Source: Mesorhizobium shangrilense (GTDB lineage: Bacteria; Pseudomonadota; Alphaproteobacteria; Rhizobiales; Rhizobiaceae). From it: a DNA stretch of 64,000 nt. Every line of letters starts with the position of its first letter. The stretch's first letter is position 1. Of the stretch, positions 9,011 to 17,380 are shown one piece after another. The position numbers were made by a program, and so were the translations under genes. The notes under the pieces are model-generated. The model saw only the letters and a list, made by a program, of their open reading frames with translations, made no database searches and had not been told where the DNA came from. The stretch lies in the NCBI RefSeq assembly GCF_040537815.1, contig NZ_JBEWSZ010000011.1, forward strand, positions 1-64,000, in the 5' to 3' direction.

Positions 9011-10219
9011 GTGGGACTGCAGATATTCAAGGATGTCGAGGGCTCGGCGCCGCAGGCCGTCCGCGCCGGCGATCTGATATTCGTCAGCGGGATGATGGCG
9101 ACGGACGCGAGCGGCAAGATGGTCGCCAGCGGCATCGCCGGCCAGGCGCGCGTCATCTTCGAGCGCCTGATGGCGCTTCTCACCCGGGTCGGCGCCGACA
9201 TGGCCGATGTGGTCAAGCACAACGTCTATTTCAGCTGCGAGGCCGATGCCGTCAGTACTTTCCTCGACGAGCTCGATTCCGTACGCGCCCGCTATTTCAA
9301 GGCCCCCGGCCCCACCACCACGGAAATCCGCTGCGGCCTCGACCGGGAGGGCGCGCTGCTGATGGTCGACGCCTGGGTGGTGATCGGCGGCAGGCGCGAG
9401 CTGCTTGACCCGCCCGGCCACTGGCGCTGGCGCAAGAAGCTGCCCTTCGTCCATGGCTGGAAGGTTGGCGACCTGCTGTTCATTGGCGGCCAGCGCTCGC
9501 TCGATGCCGAGGGCAATGTGCAGGGGATCGGCGACATCGAGGTGCAGACCGAAGAGGCCTTCCGCAACCTCGACACGATGCTGCGGGCGGGCGGCGGCGA
9601 CCGCAACAGCCTGATGCGCCAGAACACCTATTTCCGCTTCTTCGGCGAAGGCCGCGAGGTCACCAACTATTGGGAGAAGATGACCAATGTGCGCCGCCGC
9701 TACATGGCGGTGCCCTCGGCGGCCGGTGCCGGCCTGCGCATCCAGGGCATGGGCGATGCCGACGAACTGATCCAGGTCGAGGGTATCGGCATGCTCGGCG
9801 ACGACAAGCAGCGGCTTCAGCCGGCCAACCATTGGGACTGGAGCATTCCCAACACCCAGTTCACGCAAGGCTGGAAGATCGGCAAGCTCGCCTTCATCGG
9901 CGGCCAGATCTCGGCCGACAACAAGGCGCAGGCCGTCGGCGACGACATGGAGACGCAGACCCGCAACGTCTTCGAGTTCATTCGCCGCACGCTGGCCGAG
10001 GGCGGGCTCGACGAGAGCGACGTCGCCAAGCTCTACATCTACTACCACGCCGAGGGCAGTTGGGCCGAGATCGAGGCGACCCGCGCGGTGATTGCCCGCG
10101 TCCAGCGCGAATTCTACCCCGAGCCCGGCCCGGCGGTGACCGCGATCCGCGTCGCCGGCTTTGCCTTCGAGAACCTGCTGGTCGAGATCGAGGCGATGGC
10201 TGTGGCTCGGTACGAGTGA
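9011..10219 (+). CDS. Three-domain RidA/YjgF-family fusion protein
   Basis: 402 residues made of three successive RidA (YjgF/YER057c/UK114) units: about 1-128 (DLIFVSGMMATDASG), 143-265 (DLLFIGGQRSLDAEG) and 284-402 (KLAFIGGQISADNKA). Ordinary RidA is about 130 residues and trimerises, so this chain may supply a whole trimer. The Arg that gives E. coli RidA its 2-aminoacrylate deaminase activity (Arg105) does not align with Arg in any unit, suggesting a Rid4-7-like, non-canonical activity. GTG 9011 is preceded by GGGAGGGG. Ends 9 bases before the M24 gene, so probably one operon with it. Confidence 0.85.
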   Translation: MGLQIFKDVEGSAPQAVRAGDLIFVSGMMATDASGKMVASGIAGQARVIFERLMALLTRVGADMADVVKHNVYFSCEADAVSTFLDELDSVRARYFKAPGPTTTEIRCGLDREGALLMVDAWVVIGGRRELLDPPGHWRWRKKLPFVHGWKVGDLLFIGGQRSLDAEGNVQGIGDIEVQTEEAFRNLDTMLRAGGGDRNSLMRQNTYFRFFGEGREVTNYWEKMTNVRRRYMAVPSAAGAGLRIQGMGDADELIQVEGIGMLGDDKQRLQPANHWDWSIPNTQFTQGWKIGKLAFIGGQISADNKAQAVGDDMETQTRNVFEFIRRTLAEGGLDESDVAKLYIYYHAEGSWAEIEATRAVIARVQREFYPEPGPAVTAIRVAGFAFENLLVEIEAMAVARYE

Positions 10220-10228
10220 CGGGGACCG

Positions 10229-11386
10229 ATGTCGAAACACGATTTCACCGCCGCCGAATTCGCCGGGCGACTGGCGCGCGTCCGGGCCGCCATGGCCGCT
10301 GATGACCTCGACTGGCTGGTCGCCGTCCACCCCGCCTCCATCCACTGGCTGACCGGCAGCGACGCCAAGAGCTACCAGGAATTCCAGTGCCTGCTGGTCG
10401 GCGCGCGCGAGGAGCCGCTCGTCGTGCTCACCCGCCAGGGCGAGGTACATGAATTCGAGACGGACTCAGCTGCCGGCGATGTGCATGGCTTCGGTGGCGG
10501 CGAGAACGAGGACCCGATCGCCGCCTTTACCGGCGTGGCACGGCGCCACGGCGTGCTTGGCAGGCGCGTCGGCCTCGAAGTGCCCGCCTACTATCTCCAC
10601 CCGCATCATTATCTCGGTCTGCGCGCGATCATCGGCGATGCCCTGGTCACCGAGGCGACCGAACTGATCGCCGGGTTGAAGCTGGTGAAGTCGCCGGCGG
10701 AGATCGGCTACATCCGGCGCGCGGCGGCCCTTGCCGACCTCGGCATGCAGCGTTTCGCCGGCGAGCTGGCGGCGGGCGCATCGGAACTGGCGCTGGCCGG
10801 GGGCATCCACGAGACCTTGATGCGCAACGGCAGCGGCATCGCTGCCAGCCCGATCAACCTCGTCTCCGGCCCGCGCTCGGCCTACAGCCATGGCGCGCCG
10901 ACCGCGCGGCGGCTTGAGCATGGCGATTTCGGCAACATCGAATTCGGCGCCACCTTCAACCGCTACACCGCCACCATCGGCCGTAATTTCGCGCTTGGAA
11001 AGCCAACGCCGCGCATGGTCGAGCTGCACGACATCGTGCTGCGCGCCAGCGACGCCATGATCGCTGTCATCCGCGACGGCGTGCGGGCAACCGTGCCGCA
11101 CCAGGCGGCTCGCGCCGTCATTGGCGAGGCCGGGCTCGAATCCTGCCGCGTCCACACATCGGGCTATGCGCTGGGGCCGGGCTTTCCGCCAAGCTGGGCC
11201 GAGCCGCTGCACATGATCGGCGACAGTCCACATGTGCTGAAAGCCGGCATGGTTGTCACTGTCGAGCCGCCGGTCTTCATCGGCGCCGAAGGGCTTGGCG
11301 CCCGCATCATCGACAATGTGCTGGTGACGCCGACCGGTGCCGAGGTGCTGGCGCGAACGCCGCGCGATCTCATCGTTGCGGGTTGA
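10229..11386 (+). CDS. M24-family (creatinase / ectoine hydrolase-like) hydrolase lacking metal ligands
   Basis: 385 residues. N-terminal creatinase domain (about 1-150), C-terminal pita-bread fold (155-380). The five metal ligands of aminopeptidase P/methionine aminopeptidase read here E238 (for Asp), T249 (for Asp), H309, E346 and I361 (for Glu), so a dinuclear metal site is not expected. Loss of these ligands is typical of creatinase and of ectoine hydrolase DoeA/EutD, which cleave cyclic or ureido C-N bonds. Length fits EutD (about 390). Operon with the triple RidA gene; the deacetylase and dehydratase further on support a DoeA/EutD-type role. Substrate is not proven. Confidence 0.75.
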   Translation: MSKHDFTAAEFAGRLARVRAAMAADDLDWLVAVHPASIHWLTGSDAKSYQEFQCLLVGAREEPLVVLTRQGEVHEFETDSAAGDVHGFGGGENEDPIAAFTGVARRHGVLGRRVGLEVPAYYLHPHHYLGLRAIIGDALVTEATELIAGLKLVKSPAEIGYIRRAAALADLGMQRFAGELAAGASELALAGGIHETLMRNGSGIAASPINLVSGPRSAYSHGAPTARRLEHGDFGNIEFGATFNRYTATIGRNFALGKPTPRMVELHDIVLRASDAMIAVIRDGVRATVPHQAARAVIGEAGLESCRVHTSGYALGPGFPPSWAEPLHMIGDSPHVLKAGMVVTVEPPVFIGAEGLGARIIDNVLVTPTGAEVLARTPRDLIVAG

Positions 11387-11396
11387 GCTTTGCTTG

Positions 11397-12173
11397 CTAC
11401 CCGCCCAGCTCATGCGCGATCTCGGCGCAGGCGAGTTTCAGCCGCGCCAGCATCGCCTCGAAATTGGGCGCCGCACTGCGCCGGCTGACCGCCGCCACCG
11501 TCACGCAGGCCACCGCGCGCCCGTCGCCGGCGATGATCGGGCAGACCACATCGGTCACGCCGATGATGTCGCGGCTTTCATGGATGATGGCGCCGCGCTC
11601 GCGCACTGCGTCAAGCTCGGCGGCAAGCGTCGTCGGGTCCGGCGGCTCGCGCATCAGCATCAGGCATTCGGCGATCATCTTGTCGCGCACCGGCTTGGGC
11701 TGGAACGCCATCAGCACAAGGCCGGAATGGGCGTCGGCCAGCGGCCGGCGATAGCCGAGCTTGAGCGAGAAGTTCATGTCCGCCCCGCCCGACGCCGCTG
11801 CGATGATGACCGTTTCGCCGCGATGCGCGACGACGAGGTGCGCCGCCTGGTGAACCTCCTCGGCGAAGCGCTCGACGATGGGTGCCGCCGTGCTGACCAG
11901 GTCGCGCGCGCGCGCCGTCTGCATGCCCAGCCCGAACAGCTTGTTCGACAGCATCAGCCCCTCGCCGCTCTCGTCGCGCTGGATGTAGCCGCGCGCCAAG
12001 AGCACATGGACCATGCGGAAGATCTCGTTCTTCGACCGCCCCAGCTCCTCGGCGATCTGGCGCGTGCCCATGGACTGGCCGGCATTGGCCAGCAATTCGA
12101 GGATATCCAGCCCCTTTTCCAGGGCCGGCGCGCTGTAGTTGAGCTTGTCGTCCGTCATTTGCATCCGTTTCAT
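11397..12173 (-). CDS. IclR-family transcriptional regulator
   Basis: 258 residues. N-terminal winged helix (residues about 15-75: LEKGLDILELLANAGQSMGTRQIAEELG) followed by an IclR effector-binding domain (RPLADAHSGLVLMAF; GVTDVVCPIIAGDGRAVACVTVAA). Possible starts at 12173, 12164 and 12158. Convergent with the M24 gene and divergent from the amino-acid ABC operon, so the likely regulator of the transporter-deacetylase-dehydratase run. Known ectoine clusters usually use the GntR-type EnuR, so an IclR here is different. Confidence 0.9.
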   Translation of the reverse strand: MKRMQMTDDKLNYSAPALEKGLDILELLANAGQSMGTRQIAEELGRSKNEIFRMVHVLLARGYIQRDESGEGLMLSNKLFGLGMQTARARDLVSTAAPIVERFAEEVHQAAHLVVAHRGETVIIAAASGGADMNFSLKLGYRRPLADAHSGLVLMAFQPKPVRDKMIAECLMLMREPPDPTTLAAELDAVRERGAIIHESRDIIGVTDVVCPIIAGDGRAVACVTVAAVSRRSAAPNFEAMLARLKLACAEIAHELGG

Positions 12174-12183
12174 AGATGACGCT

Positions 12184-12212
12184 TGACGTCACATATGAAG
12201 CGACGCTAGCGT
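12184..12212. promoter_or_regulatory. Two palindromes in the iclR/ABC intergenic region
   Basis: TGACGTCA (12184-12191) and ACGCTAGCGT (12203-12212) are both perfect palindromes within the 106-base divergent region. Either could be the IclR operator. No clean -35/-10 pair was found. Confidence 0.35.
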
Positions 12213-12279
12213 ATTGTCCAGCAAATCCGCGCGGAAAATAGCGATCTCCGCTTGGTTGCATAAGGGGCGCTCTGCATCC

Positions 12280-12951
12280 ATGAGCTATAATTTCAAATTT
12301 GATGTCCTGCTGCGCTACATACCGGAGATCGCGCAAGGCGTTGTCCTGACCCTGCAGTTCTCGGTCATCACCATGGTCTGCGGGCTGGCCATCGGCCTAG
12401 TCGTCGCCATGGCTTCGATCAGCCCGCTGATGCCGCTGCGCGCCTGCGCCCGTATCTATGTCGAGGCGCTGCGCAACACGCCGCTGCTGGTGCAGCTGTT
12501 CATCGTCTTCTTCGGCCTGCCCTCGATCGGCATCAGGCTTGGCGCCAACACCGCAGCCCTCATCGCGCTCTCGATCAACATGGGCGCCTATGGCGCGGAA
12601 ATCCTGCGCGCCGGCTTCGAATCCGTGCGCCAGAGCCAGGTCGAGGCCGGCCGCTCGCTCGGCCTCACCGCCGGCCAGACCTTTCGCCATGTCGTGCTGT
12701 TCCAGGCGGTCAAGACCATCTACCCCGCACTCGCCAGCCAGTTCGTGCTGGTCATGCTGGCCACCAGCGTCGTCTCCTCGATCGGCGCCACAGAGCTGTT
12801 CCACCAGGCCGCCTTCATCGATTCGCGCACCTACCGCTCCTTCGAGACCTACACGCTGATCACCATTTCCTATCTCGTGCTGACGCTGGGCTTCCGCGCC
12901 TTCTTCGCCGGAATCTACTGGCTGGTCTTTGTCCGGAGGCCGCGCCGATGA
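12280..12951 (+). CDS. Polar amino-acid ABC transporter permease (EhuC/HisM-like)
   Basis: 223 residues with about five membrane spans. Carries the HisM/EhuC family signature: EALRNTPLLVQLFIVFFGLP near residue 65 and the EAA loop EAGRSLGLTAGQTFRHVVLFQA near residue 135. Start ATG 12280 (MSYNFKFDVLL) follows AAGGGGCG. Stop overlaps the start of the second permease (ATGA at 12948-12951). One half of a heterodimeric inner-membrane channel for an amino acid or amino-acid-like compound. Confidence 0.9.
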   Translation: MSYNFKFDVLLRYIPEIAQGVVLTLQFSVITMVCGLAIGLVVAMASISPLMPLRACARIYVEALRNTPLLVQLFIVFFGLPSIGIRLGANTAALIALSINMGAYGAEILRAGFESVRQSQVEAGRSLGLTAGQTFRHVVLFQAVKTIYPALASQFVLVMLATSVVSSIGATELFHQAAFIDSRTYRSFETYTLITISYLVLTLGFRAFFAGIYWLVFVRRPRR

Positions 12952-13598
12952 TCCGCGAATTCGGTGGTTCCGACATCGTCTATTTGATCGAGGCGGCACG
13001 CTGGACGCTGCTGCTGGCGCTCACTGCCACCGTTGGCGGCGGGCTGCTGGGCATTGTCGTGGCCGTGCTGCGCGTCATCCCGTTTCGGCCGCTCAACTGG
13101 CTGGCCATCGCCTGGATCAATCTGATCCAGGGCACGCCGCTGCTCGGCCAGCTCTTCGTCTTCTTCTTCGGCCTGCCGCTGGTCGGCCTCTCGGTCGACG
13201 CCTGGACGGCGGCGGCACTGTCGCTGTCGATCTACGCGTCGGCCTTCTTCGGCGAGATCTGGCGCGGCAGCCTGCAATCGGTGTCGCAGCGGCAATGGGA
13301 GGCGGGCGCCGCGCTCGGCCTCACCTATGCGCAGCGGCTCAGCCATGTCGTGCTGCCGCAGGCGATCCGCATCTCCATCGCGCCGACCGTCGGCTTCCTG
13401 GTGCAGCTGGTGAAGAACACCTCGCTCACAGCGTTGATCGGCTTCGTCGAGCTGACCCGCGCCAGCCAGATCATCAGCGGCGCGACCTTCGCCCCGCTGC
13501 CGGTCTACCTCACCGCCGCCGTCATCTATTTCGTCATCTGCTTTTCCCTCTCCCAGCTCGCCCGCATGCTGGAAAGGAGACTTCATGTCGCTCGTTGA
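12948..13598 (+). CDS. Polar amino-acid ABC transporter permease (EhuD/HisQ-like)
   Basis: 216 residues. Second permease of the same family: INLIQGTPLLGQLFVFFFGLP near residue 58 and EAA loop EAGAALGLTYAQRLSHVVLPQA near residue 120. Overlaps the preceding gene by 4 bases and the ATPase gene by 14 bases, a compact translationally coupled set. Partner of the preceding permease. Confidence 0.9.
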   Translation: MIREFGGSDIVYLIEAARWTLLLALTATVGGGLLGIVVAVLRVIPFRPLNWLAIAWINLIQGTPLLGQLFVFFFGLPLVGLSVDAWTAAALSLSIYASAFFGEIWRGSLQSVSQRQWEAGAALGLTYAQRLSHVVLPQAIRISIAPTVGFLVQLVKNTSLTALIGFVELTRASQIISGATFAPLPVYLTAAVIYFVICFSLSQLARMLERRLHVAR

Positions 13599-14316
13599 GA
13601 TCGCCGATATCCGCAAGCGCTTCGGCGCCGTCGAGGTGCTGAAGGGCATCTCGCTCACCCTGGAAAAAGGCGAGATCGTCGCGATCATCGGCCGCTCTGG
13701 CTCGGGCAAGTCGACCATGCTTCGCTGCATCAACGGGCTGGAGAAGGTGCAGGCCGGCCGCATCGTCGTCGACGGCATCGACGTCACCGCGCCCAAGGCC
13801 GACCTCAACCTGCTGCGCCAGCGCGCCGGCATGGTGTTCCAGAGCTACAATCTGTTCCCGCATCTCAATGTCGAGCGCAATGTCATGCTGGCGCTGAAGC
13901 TCGTGCGCAAGCTCGACACGCCAGCCGCACGCGAAGTCGCCCGCGCCGTGGTGACCAAGGTCGGCCTGGCCGACAAGCTGCTCGCCTATCCCGACGAATT
14001 GTCCGGCGGACAGCAGCAGCGCGTCGCCATCGCCCGATCGCTGGCCATGCAGCCGACGCTGATGCTGTTCGACGAGATCACCTCCGCGCTCGACCCCGAA
14101 CTGGTTGGCGAGGTGCTGCGCGTCCTCGAAAGCGTCGCCAGCGAAGGCATGACCATGATGCTCGTCACCCACGAGATGAACTTTGCCAAGAACGTCGCCG
14201 ACCGCGTGATCTTCATGCACGAGGGCCGCATCCACGAGGATGGGCCAGCGCGTGAGACCTTGCTCTCGCCTCGTACGGCCGAACTCAGGAGCTTCCTGAA
14301 CGCCGTCCTTCACTAG
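13585..14316 (+). CDS. Polar amino-acid ABC transporter ATP-binding protein (GlnQ/EhuA-like)
   Basis: 243 residues. Complete ABC ATPase: Walker A GRSGSGKST (about residue 35), Q-loop FQSYNLFPH, signature LSGGQQQR, Walker B LMLFDEITSALD, switch H in LVTHEM. Walker B ends EITSALD instead of the usual EPTSALD (Pro to Ile). Drives the two permeases encoded just upstream. Membership of the polar amino-acid class is clear; the ligand is not. Confidence 0.92.
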   Translation: MSLVEIADIRKRFGAVEVLKGISLTLEKGEIVAIIGRSGSGKSTMLRCINGLEKVQAGRIVVDGIDVTAPKADLNLLRQRAGMVFQSYNLFPHLNVERNVMLALKLVRKLDTPAAREVARAVVTKVGLADKLLAYPDELSGGQQQRVAIARSLAMQPTLMLFDEITSALDPELVGEVLRVLESVASEGMTMMLVTHEMNFAKNVADRVIFMHEGRIHEDGPARETLLSPRTAELRSFLNAVLH

Positions 14317-14351
14317 GAAAAGAAAGTCCAACCAGAAAAAGGGGAAGTTCC

Positions 14352-15140
14352 ATGTTCAAGCATCTTACCAGGATCGTCACAGCCGTGCTCCTGGCCGGCG
14401 CAGTCTCGGCGATGCCGGCGCGCGCCGCCGACCTGCAGAAAATCCTCTCCTCCGGCACGGTGCGCATCGGCGTGCCCATCGACGTGCCGCCCTTCGGTTC
14501 GGTCGACGCCAAGAACGAGCCGGTCGGCCTCGATGTCGACATGGCCAGGAAGATCGCCGAGGCGCTGGGCGTCAAGCTGGAGCTGCAGCAGATCACCGGC
14601 GCCAACCGCGTGCCCTATCTCGTTACCGATCGCCTCGACATCGTCATCGCCGCCATGGGCGCGACGCCGCAACGCGCGCTGCAGATCGCCTTCACCTCGC
14701 CCTATGCAGCCCTTTCGATCGGGGTCTTCGGCCCCGACAGCATCGCGCTGAAAAGCCCCGCCGACCTCAAGGACGAGACCGTCGCCGTGGCCCGCGGCAC
14801 GACGCAGGACCTCGAGCTGACCAAGGCCGCGCCCAACGCCAAGATCGTGCGCTTCGACGATGACGCCACCGCCGCTGCCGCCTTCACCTCCGGTCAGGCG
14901 CAGTTGCTGGCCACGGCCGACGTCGTCGCCAAGGACCTGATGGACAAGGATCCCAAGGTGCAGCTGAAGCCCAAATTCATCCTGCAGTTCTCGCCCTGCT
15001 ACATCGGCATCCAGCAGGGCAGCCCCGAGCTGCTGCGTTGGCTCGATACCTACATCCATCTCGGCATGCTCGACGGCTCGCTCTCCGCACTGTCGCAAAA
15101 GTGGATCGGTACCACCCTGCCGACCCTGCCGCCGATCTGA
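14352..15140 (+). CDS. Amino-acid ABC transporter substrate-binding protein (EhuB/SBP_bac_3-like)
   Basis: 262 residues. Signal peptide of about 25 residues ending ARA, then a type II periplasmic-binding fold: TVRIGVPIDVPPFGSVD, GLDVDMARKIAEALG, and DIVIAAMGATPQRA, where the usual TITPxR of amino-acid binders reads GATPQR. RBS GGGGAAG precedes ATG 14352. Follows the ATPase by 35 bases in the same operon. The adjacent deacetylase and dehydratase suggest an N-acylated diamino acid, ectoine or a similar solute; general polar amino acids remain possible. Confidence 0.9.
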   Translation: MFKHLTRIVTAVLLAGAVSAMPARAADLQKILSSGTVRIGVPIDVPPFGSVDAKNEPVGLDVDMARKIAEALGVKLELQQITGANRVPYLVTDRLDIVIAAMGATPQRALQIAFTSPYAALSIGVFGPDSIALKSPADLKDETVAVARGTTQDLELTKAAPNAKIVRFDDDATAAAAFTSGQAQLLATADVVAKDLMDKDPKVQLKPKFILQFSPCYIGIQQGSPELLRWLDTYIHLGMLDGSLSALSQKWIGTTLPTLPPI

Positions 15141-15214
15141 CTTTCTCAGCGGCGGGGGCATTGCTCCCGCCGCCCCTCCATCGCCCGCCTTCCATCCCCG
15201 TTTCAAAGAGAAAC

Positions 15215-16231
15215 ATGGCCCGCATGTCCACCGCCCGCACCACCATCGACTTCGACCGCTCCGGCAAGCAGGTCGGCTTCGTCGACATCCCGCATTCGCC
15301 GCATGACGACGCCTGGGGCGCGACCCGCATCCCGATTGCCGTGATCAAGAATGGCGATGGGCCGACCGTCATCCTGCAGGCCGGCAACCATGGTGATGAA
15401 TATGAGGGGCCGATCACGCTCGGCGAACTCATCCGCGAACTCGACCCGGGCATGGTCAGCGGCCGCATCATCTTCCTGCCGGCGATCAACCTGCCCGCCG
15501 TGCTGGCCGGCCGCCGCACCTCGCCCGTCGACGGGCTGAACCTCAACCGCACCTTTCCGGGCGACCCCGCCGGCACCATCACCCAGCAGATCTCGGCCTA
15601 TGTCAGCGACATCGTCATGCCGCTCGGCCATGCCTATGTCGATCTGCACTCCGGCGGCTCCTCGCTCAACATCCTGCCCAGCGCCATCATCGAGCCGGCG
15701 CCCGACGCCGCCCACCGCAAGCGCAACATGGAAGCGGTACTGGCCTTCGACGCGCCGCTCACCGTCGTCATCGACAATCTCGGCGAACCGCGCACCTCGA
15801 CAGCCACATCGGTACGCGCCGGGCTGACCACGGTTGGCACCGAGATGGCCGGCGCCGGCACCGTCTCGCTCGACGCACTCGGCATCTGCCGCAAGGGCGT
15901 GCGCAATGTGCTCAGCCATCTCGGCGTGCTGCCGCCGACCGGCAAGCCGCCGGCCGCGCGCCCTGAGAACATCCTGCGCATTCCCGGCCATGACGGCTAT
16001 GTGCTGGCAACGAGTGACGGCGTGTTCGAACCGTTCCATGCGCTGGGCGCCGAGGTCCATGCTGGCGAGGACGCCGGCCGCATCCACAATCTGGCCGATC
16101 CCGGCCGTGCGCCGGAAACCGTGCGCTATTTGTCGGACGGCATCGTCTATGGCCGCCGCCAGCCCGGCCGTGTCGTTATCGGCAATTGCTGCGTCACCGT
16201 CGCCACCCGCTATGAAGGAGAACTGGCGTGA
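15215..16231 (+). CDS. Succinylglutamate desuccinylase/aspartoacylase-family deacylase (DoeB/EutE-like)
   Basis: 338 residues. M14-type zinc deacylase: H59 and E62 in GNHGDEYEG and H145 in DLHSGGSS form the zinc site; NLNRTFPGDP near residue 109 binds the substrate carboxylate. Length and the run INLPAVLAGRRTSPVDGLNLN closely resemble DoeB/EutE, which removes the acetyl group from N-alpha-acetyl-2,4-diaminobutyrate after ectoine ring opening. Follows the binding protein by 74 bases and overlaps the next gene (GTGA). A different N-acyl amino acid is possible. Confidence 0.8.
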   Translation: MARMSTARTTIDFDRSGKQVGFVDIPHSPHDDAWGATRIPIAVIKNGDGPTVILQAGNHGDEYEGPITLGELIRELDPGMVSGRIIFLPAINLPAVLAGRRTSPVDGLNLNRTFPGDPAGTITQQISAYVSDIVMPLGHAYVDLHSGGSSLNILPSAIIEPAPDAAHRKRNMEAVLAFDAPLTVVIDNLGEPRTSTATSVRAGLTTVGTEMAGAGTVSLDALGICRKGVRNVLSHLGVLPPTGKPPAARPENILRIPGHDGYVLATSDGVFEPFHALGAEVHAGEDAGRIHNLADPGRAPETVRYLSDGIVYGRRQPGRVVIGNCCVTVATRYEGELA

Positions 16232-17172
16232 TTGCGCTCGAGGACATCCGCGCCGCCGCCGCCCGCATCGAAGGCAACATCAGGCGCACACCGATGATCG
16301 ACGCCAGCAACCTGAAGACGCCGCTGGCCGGTGGCGTCGACCTGATGCTGAAGCTGGAACTGTTGCAGGTCACCGGATCGTTCAAGGCGCGCGGCGCCAC
16401 CAACAGGCTGCTGTCGCTCGACCGTGTCGAACTCGGTGGCGGCATCGTTACCGCGTCCGGTGGCAACCATGGCATCGCGACCGCACGGGCGGGCTTCATG
16501 GCCGGCGTGCCCACCACCGTCTTCCTGCCGACCAACGCGTCGCCGGCCAAGATCGAGAAGCTGCAGGCCTGGGGTGCCACCACCCGCATCGTCGGATCGG
16601 CCTGGCACGAATCCAACGAGGCGGCGCAGGCCTTCGTCAGAGAGACCGGCGCTGTCTATTTCCATCCCTTCGCCGACCCCGCCGTGGTCGCCGGACAAGG
16701 CTCGGTCGGGCTCGAAATCCTCGACCAGATGCCGGATGTGACGACAGTGCTCGTCGCCATGGGCGGCGGCGGGTTGGTCAGCGGCGTTGCAACCGCGATC
16801 AAGGCGCTGGCGCCGCATGTGCGCGTCGTCGGCATCGAGGCGACGGGTTCGCCGGTGCTGCTGCGCGCACTCGAAGCCGGCCGCAATGTGGCGCTGGACA
16901 GAGTGACGACCTCGGTGGCGACCATGGCCTGCGCCAAAACCGACGACCGCATCTTCGACATTGTCCGCGACAAGGTGGACGAGATCGTGCTGGTCGACGA
17001 CGACGAGATGCTGCGCGCCGCCAAAAGCCTTTGGTTCGAGATGGGCCTCGCCGCCGACCTCAGCGGCGCCGCCGCCATTGCAGCACTGGCCGAAGGCCGG
17101 GTGCGGGTGAAGAAGGGCGAACGCGTCTGCGCCATCGTCTGCGGCGCCGGCCCGGATGCTATTCTGGGCTGA
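16228..17172 (+). CDS. PLP-dependent threonine/serine dehydratase-family enzyme (EutB-like)
   Basis: 314 residues, fold type II PLP enzyme. Lys53 in GSFKARGA forms the Schiff base; the phosphate loop is GGGGL (in VAMGGGGLVSG), and SGGNHG binds the carboxylate. Family members remove water or ammonia from hydroxy-amino acids or racemise them. In Ehu/Eut clusters the hydroxyectoine-specific gene eutB is of this type, which fits the company here. GTG start overlaps the deacylase stop; AAGGAGAA lies upstream. No ACT regulatory domain, so it is a catabolic rather than biosynthetic form. Confidence 0.82.
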   Translation: MIALEDIRAAAARIEGNIRRTPMIDASNLKTPLAGGVDLMLKLELLQVTGSFKARGATNRLLSLDRVELGGGIVTASGGNHGIATARAGFMAGVPTTVFLPTNASPAKIEKLQAWGATTRIVGSAWHESNEAAQAFVRETGAVYFHPFADPAVVAGQGSVGLEILDQMPDVTTVLVAMGGGGLVSGVATAIKALAPHVRVVGIEATGSPVLLRALEAGRNVALDRVTTSVATMACAKTDDRIFDIVRDKVDEIVLVDDDEMLRAAKSLWFEMGLAADLSGAAAIAALAEGRVRVKKGERVCAIVCGAGPDAILG

Positions 17173-17213
17173 TGGCGGCTGGCGATGCAAGAATGGACAC
17201 GCCTCGTTCCTTC

Positions 17214-17373
17214 GCGCCCCCCTCTGTCCTACCGAACATCTCCCCCACAGGTGGGGAGATCGGCAGCTTTGACTGCGGCGCTTTTCCTCCAAAGTTGAAA
17301 ATTGGCGAAACCAGTCGCGACATCCAATCTCCCCCCTCGTGGGGGAGATGTCCGGCAGGACAGAGGGGGGCGC
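17214..17373. repeat. Composite palindromic intergenic element
   Basis: Two 33-base arms, 17214-17246 and 17341-17373, are inverted copies with 31 of 33 matches (each containing CTCTGTCCT and ACATCTCCCCC). Each arm also forms its own hairpin: ATCTCCCC around 17239-17262, and ATCTCCCCC/GGGGGAGAT at 17327-17349. It sits between convergent genes, where it can end transcription from both sides. The sequence type is common in Mesorhizobium intergenic regions by general knowledge. Confidence 0.85.
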
Positions 17374-17380
17374 TGTCCCG

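Noticed and set aside
12183..12217. TTGACG with TATTGT as a sigma-70 promoter upstream of the amino-acid ABC operon
   Set aside because: Spacing of 23 bases between the two is too long; only the palindromes are reported.
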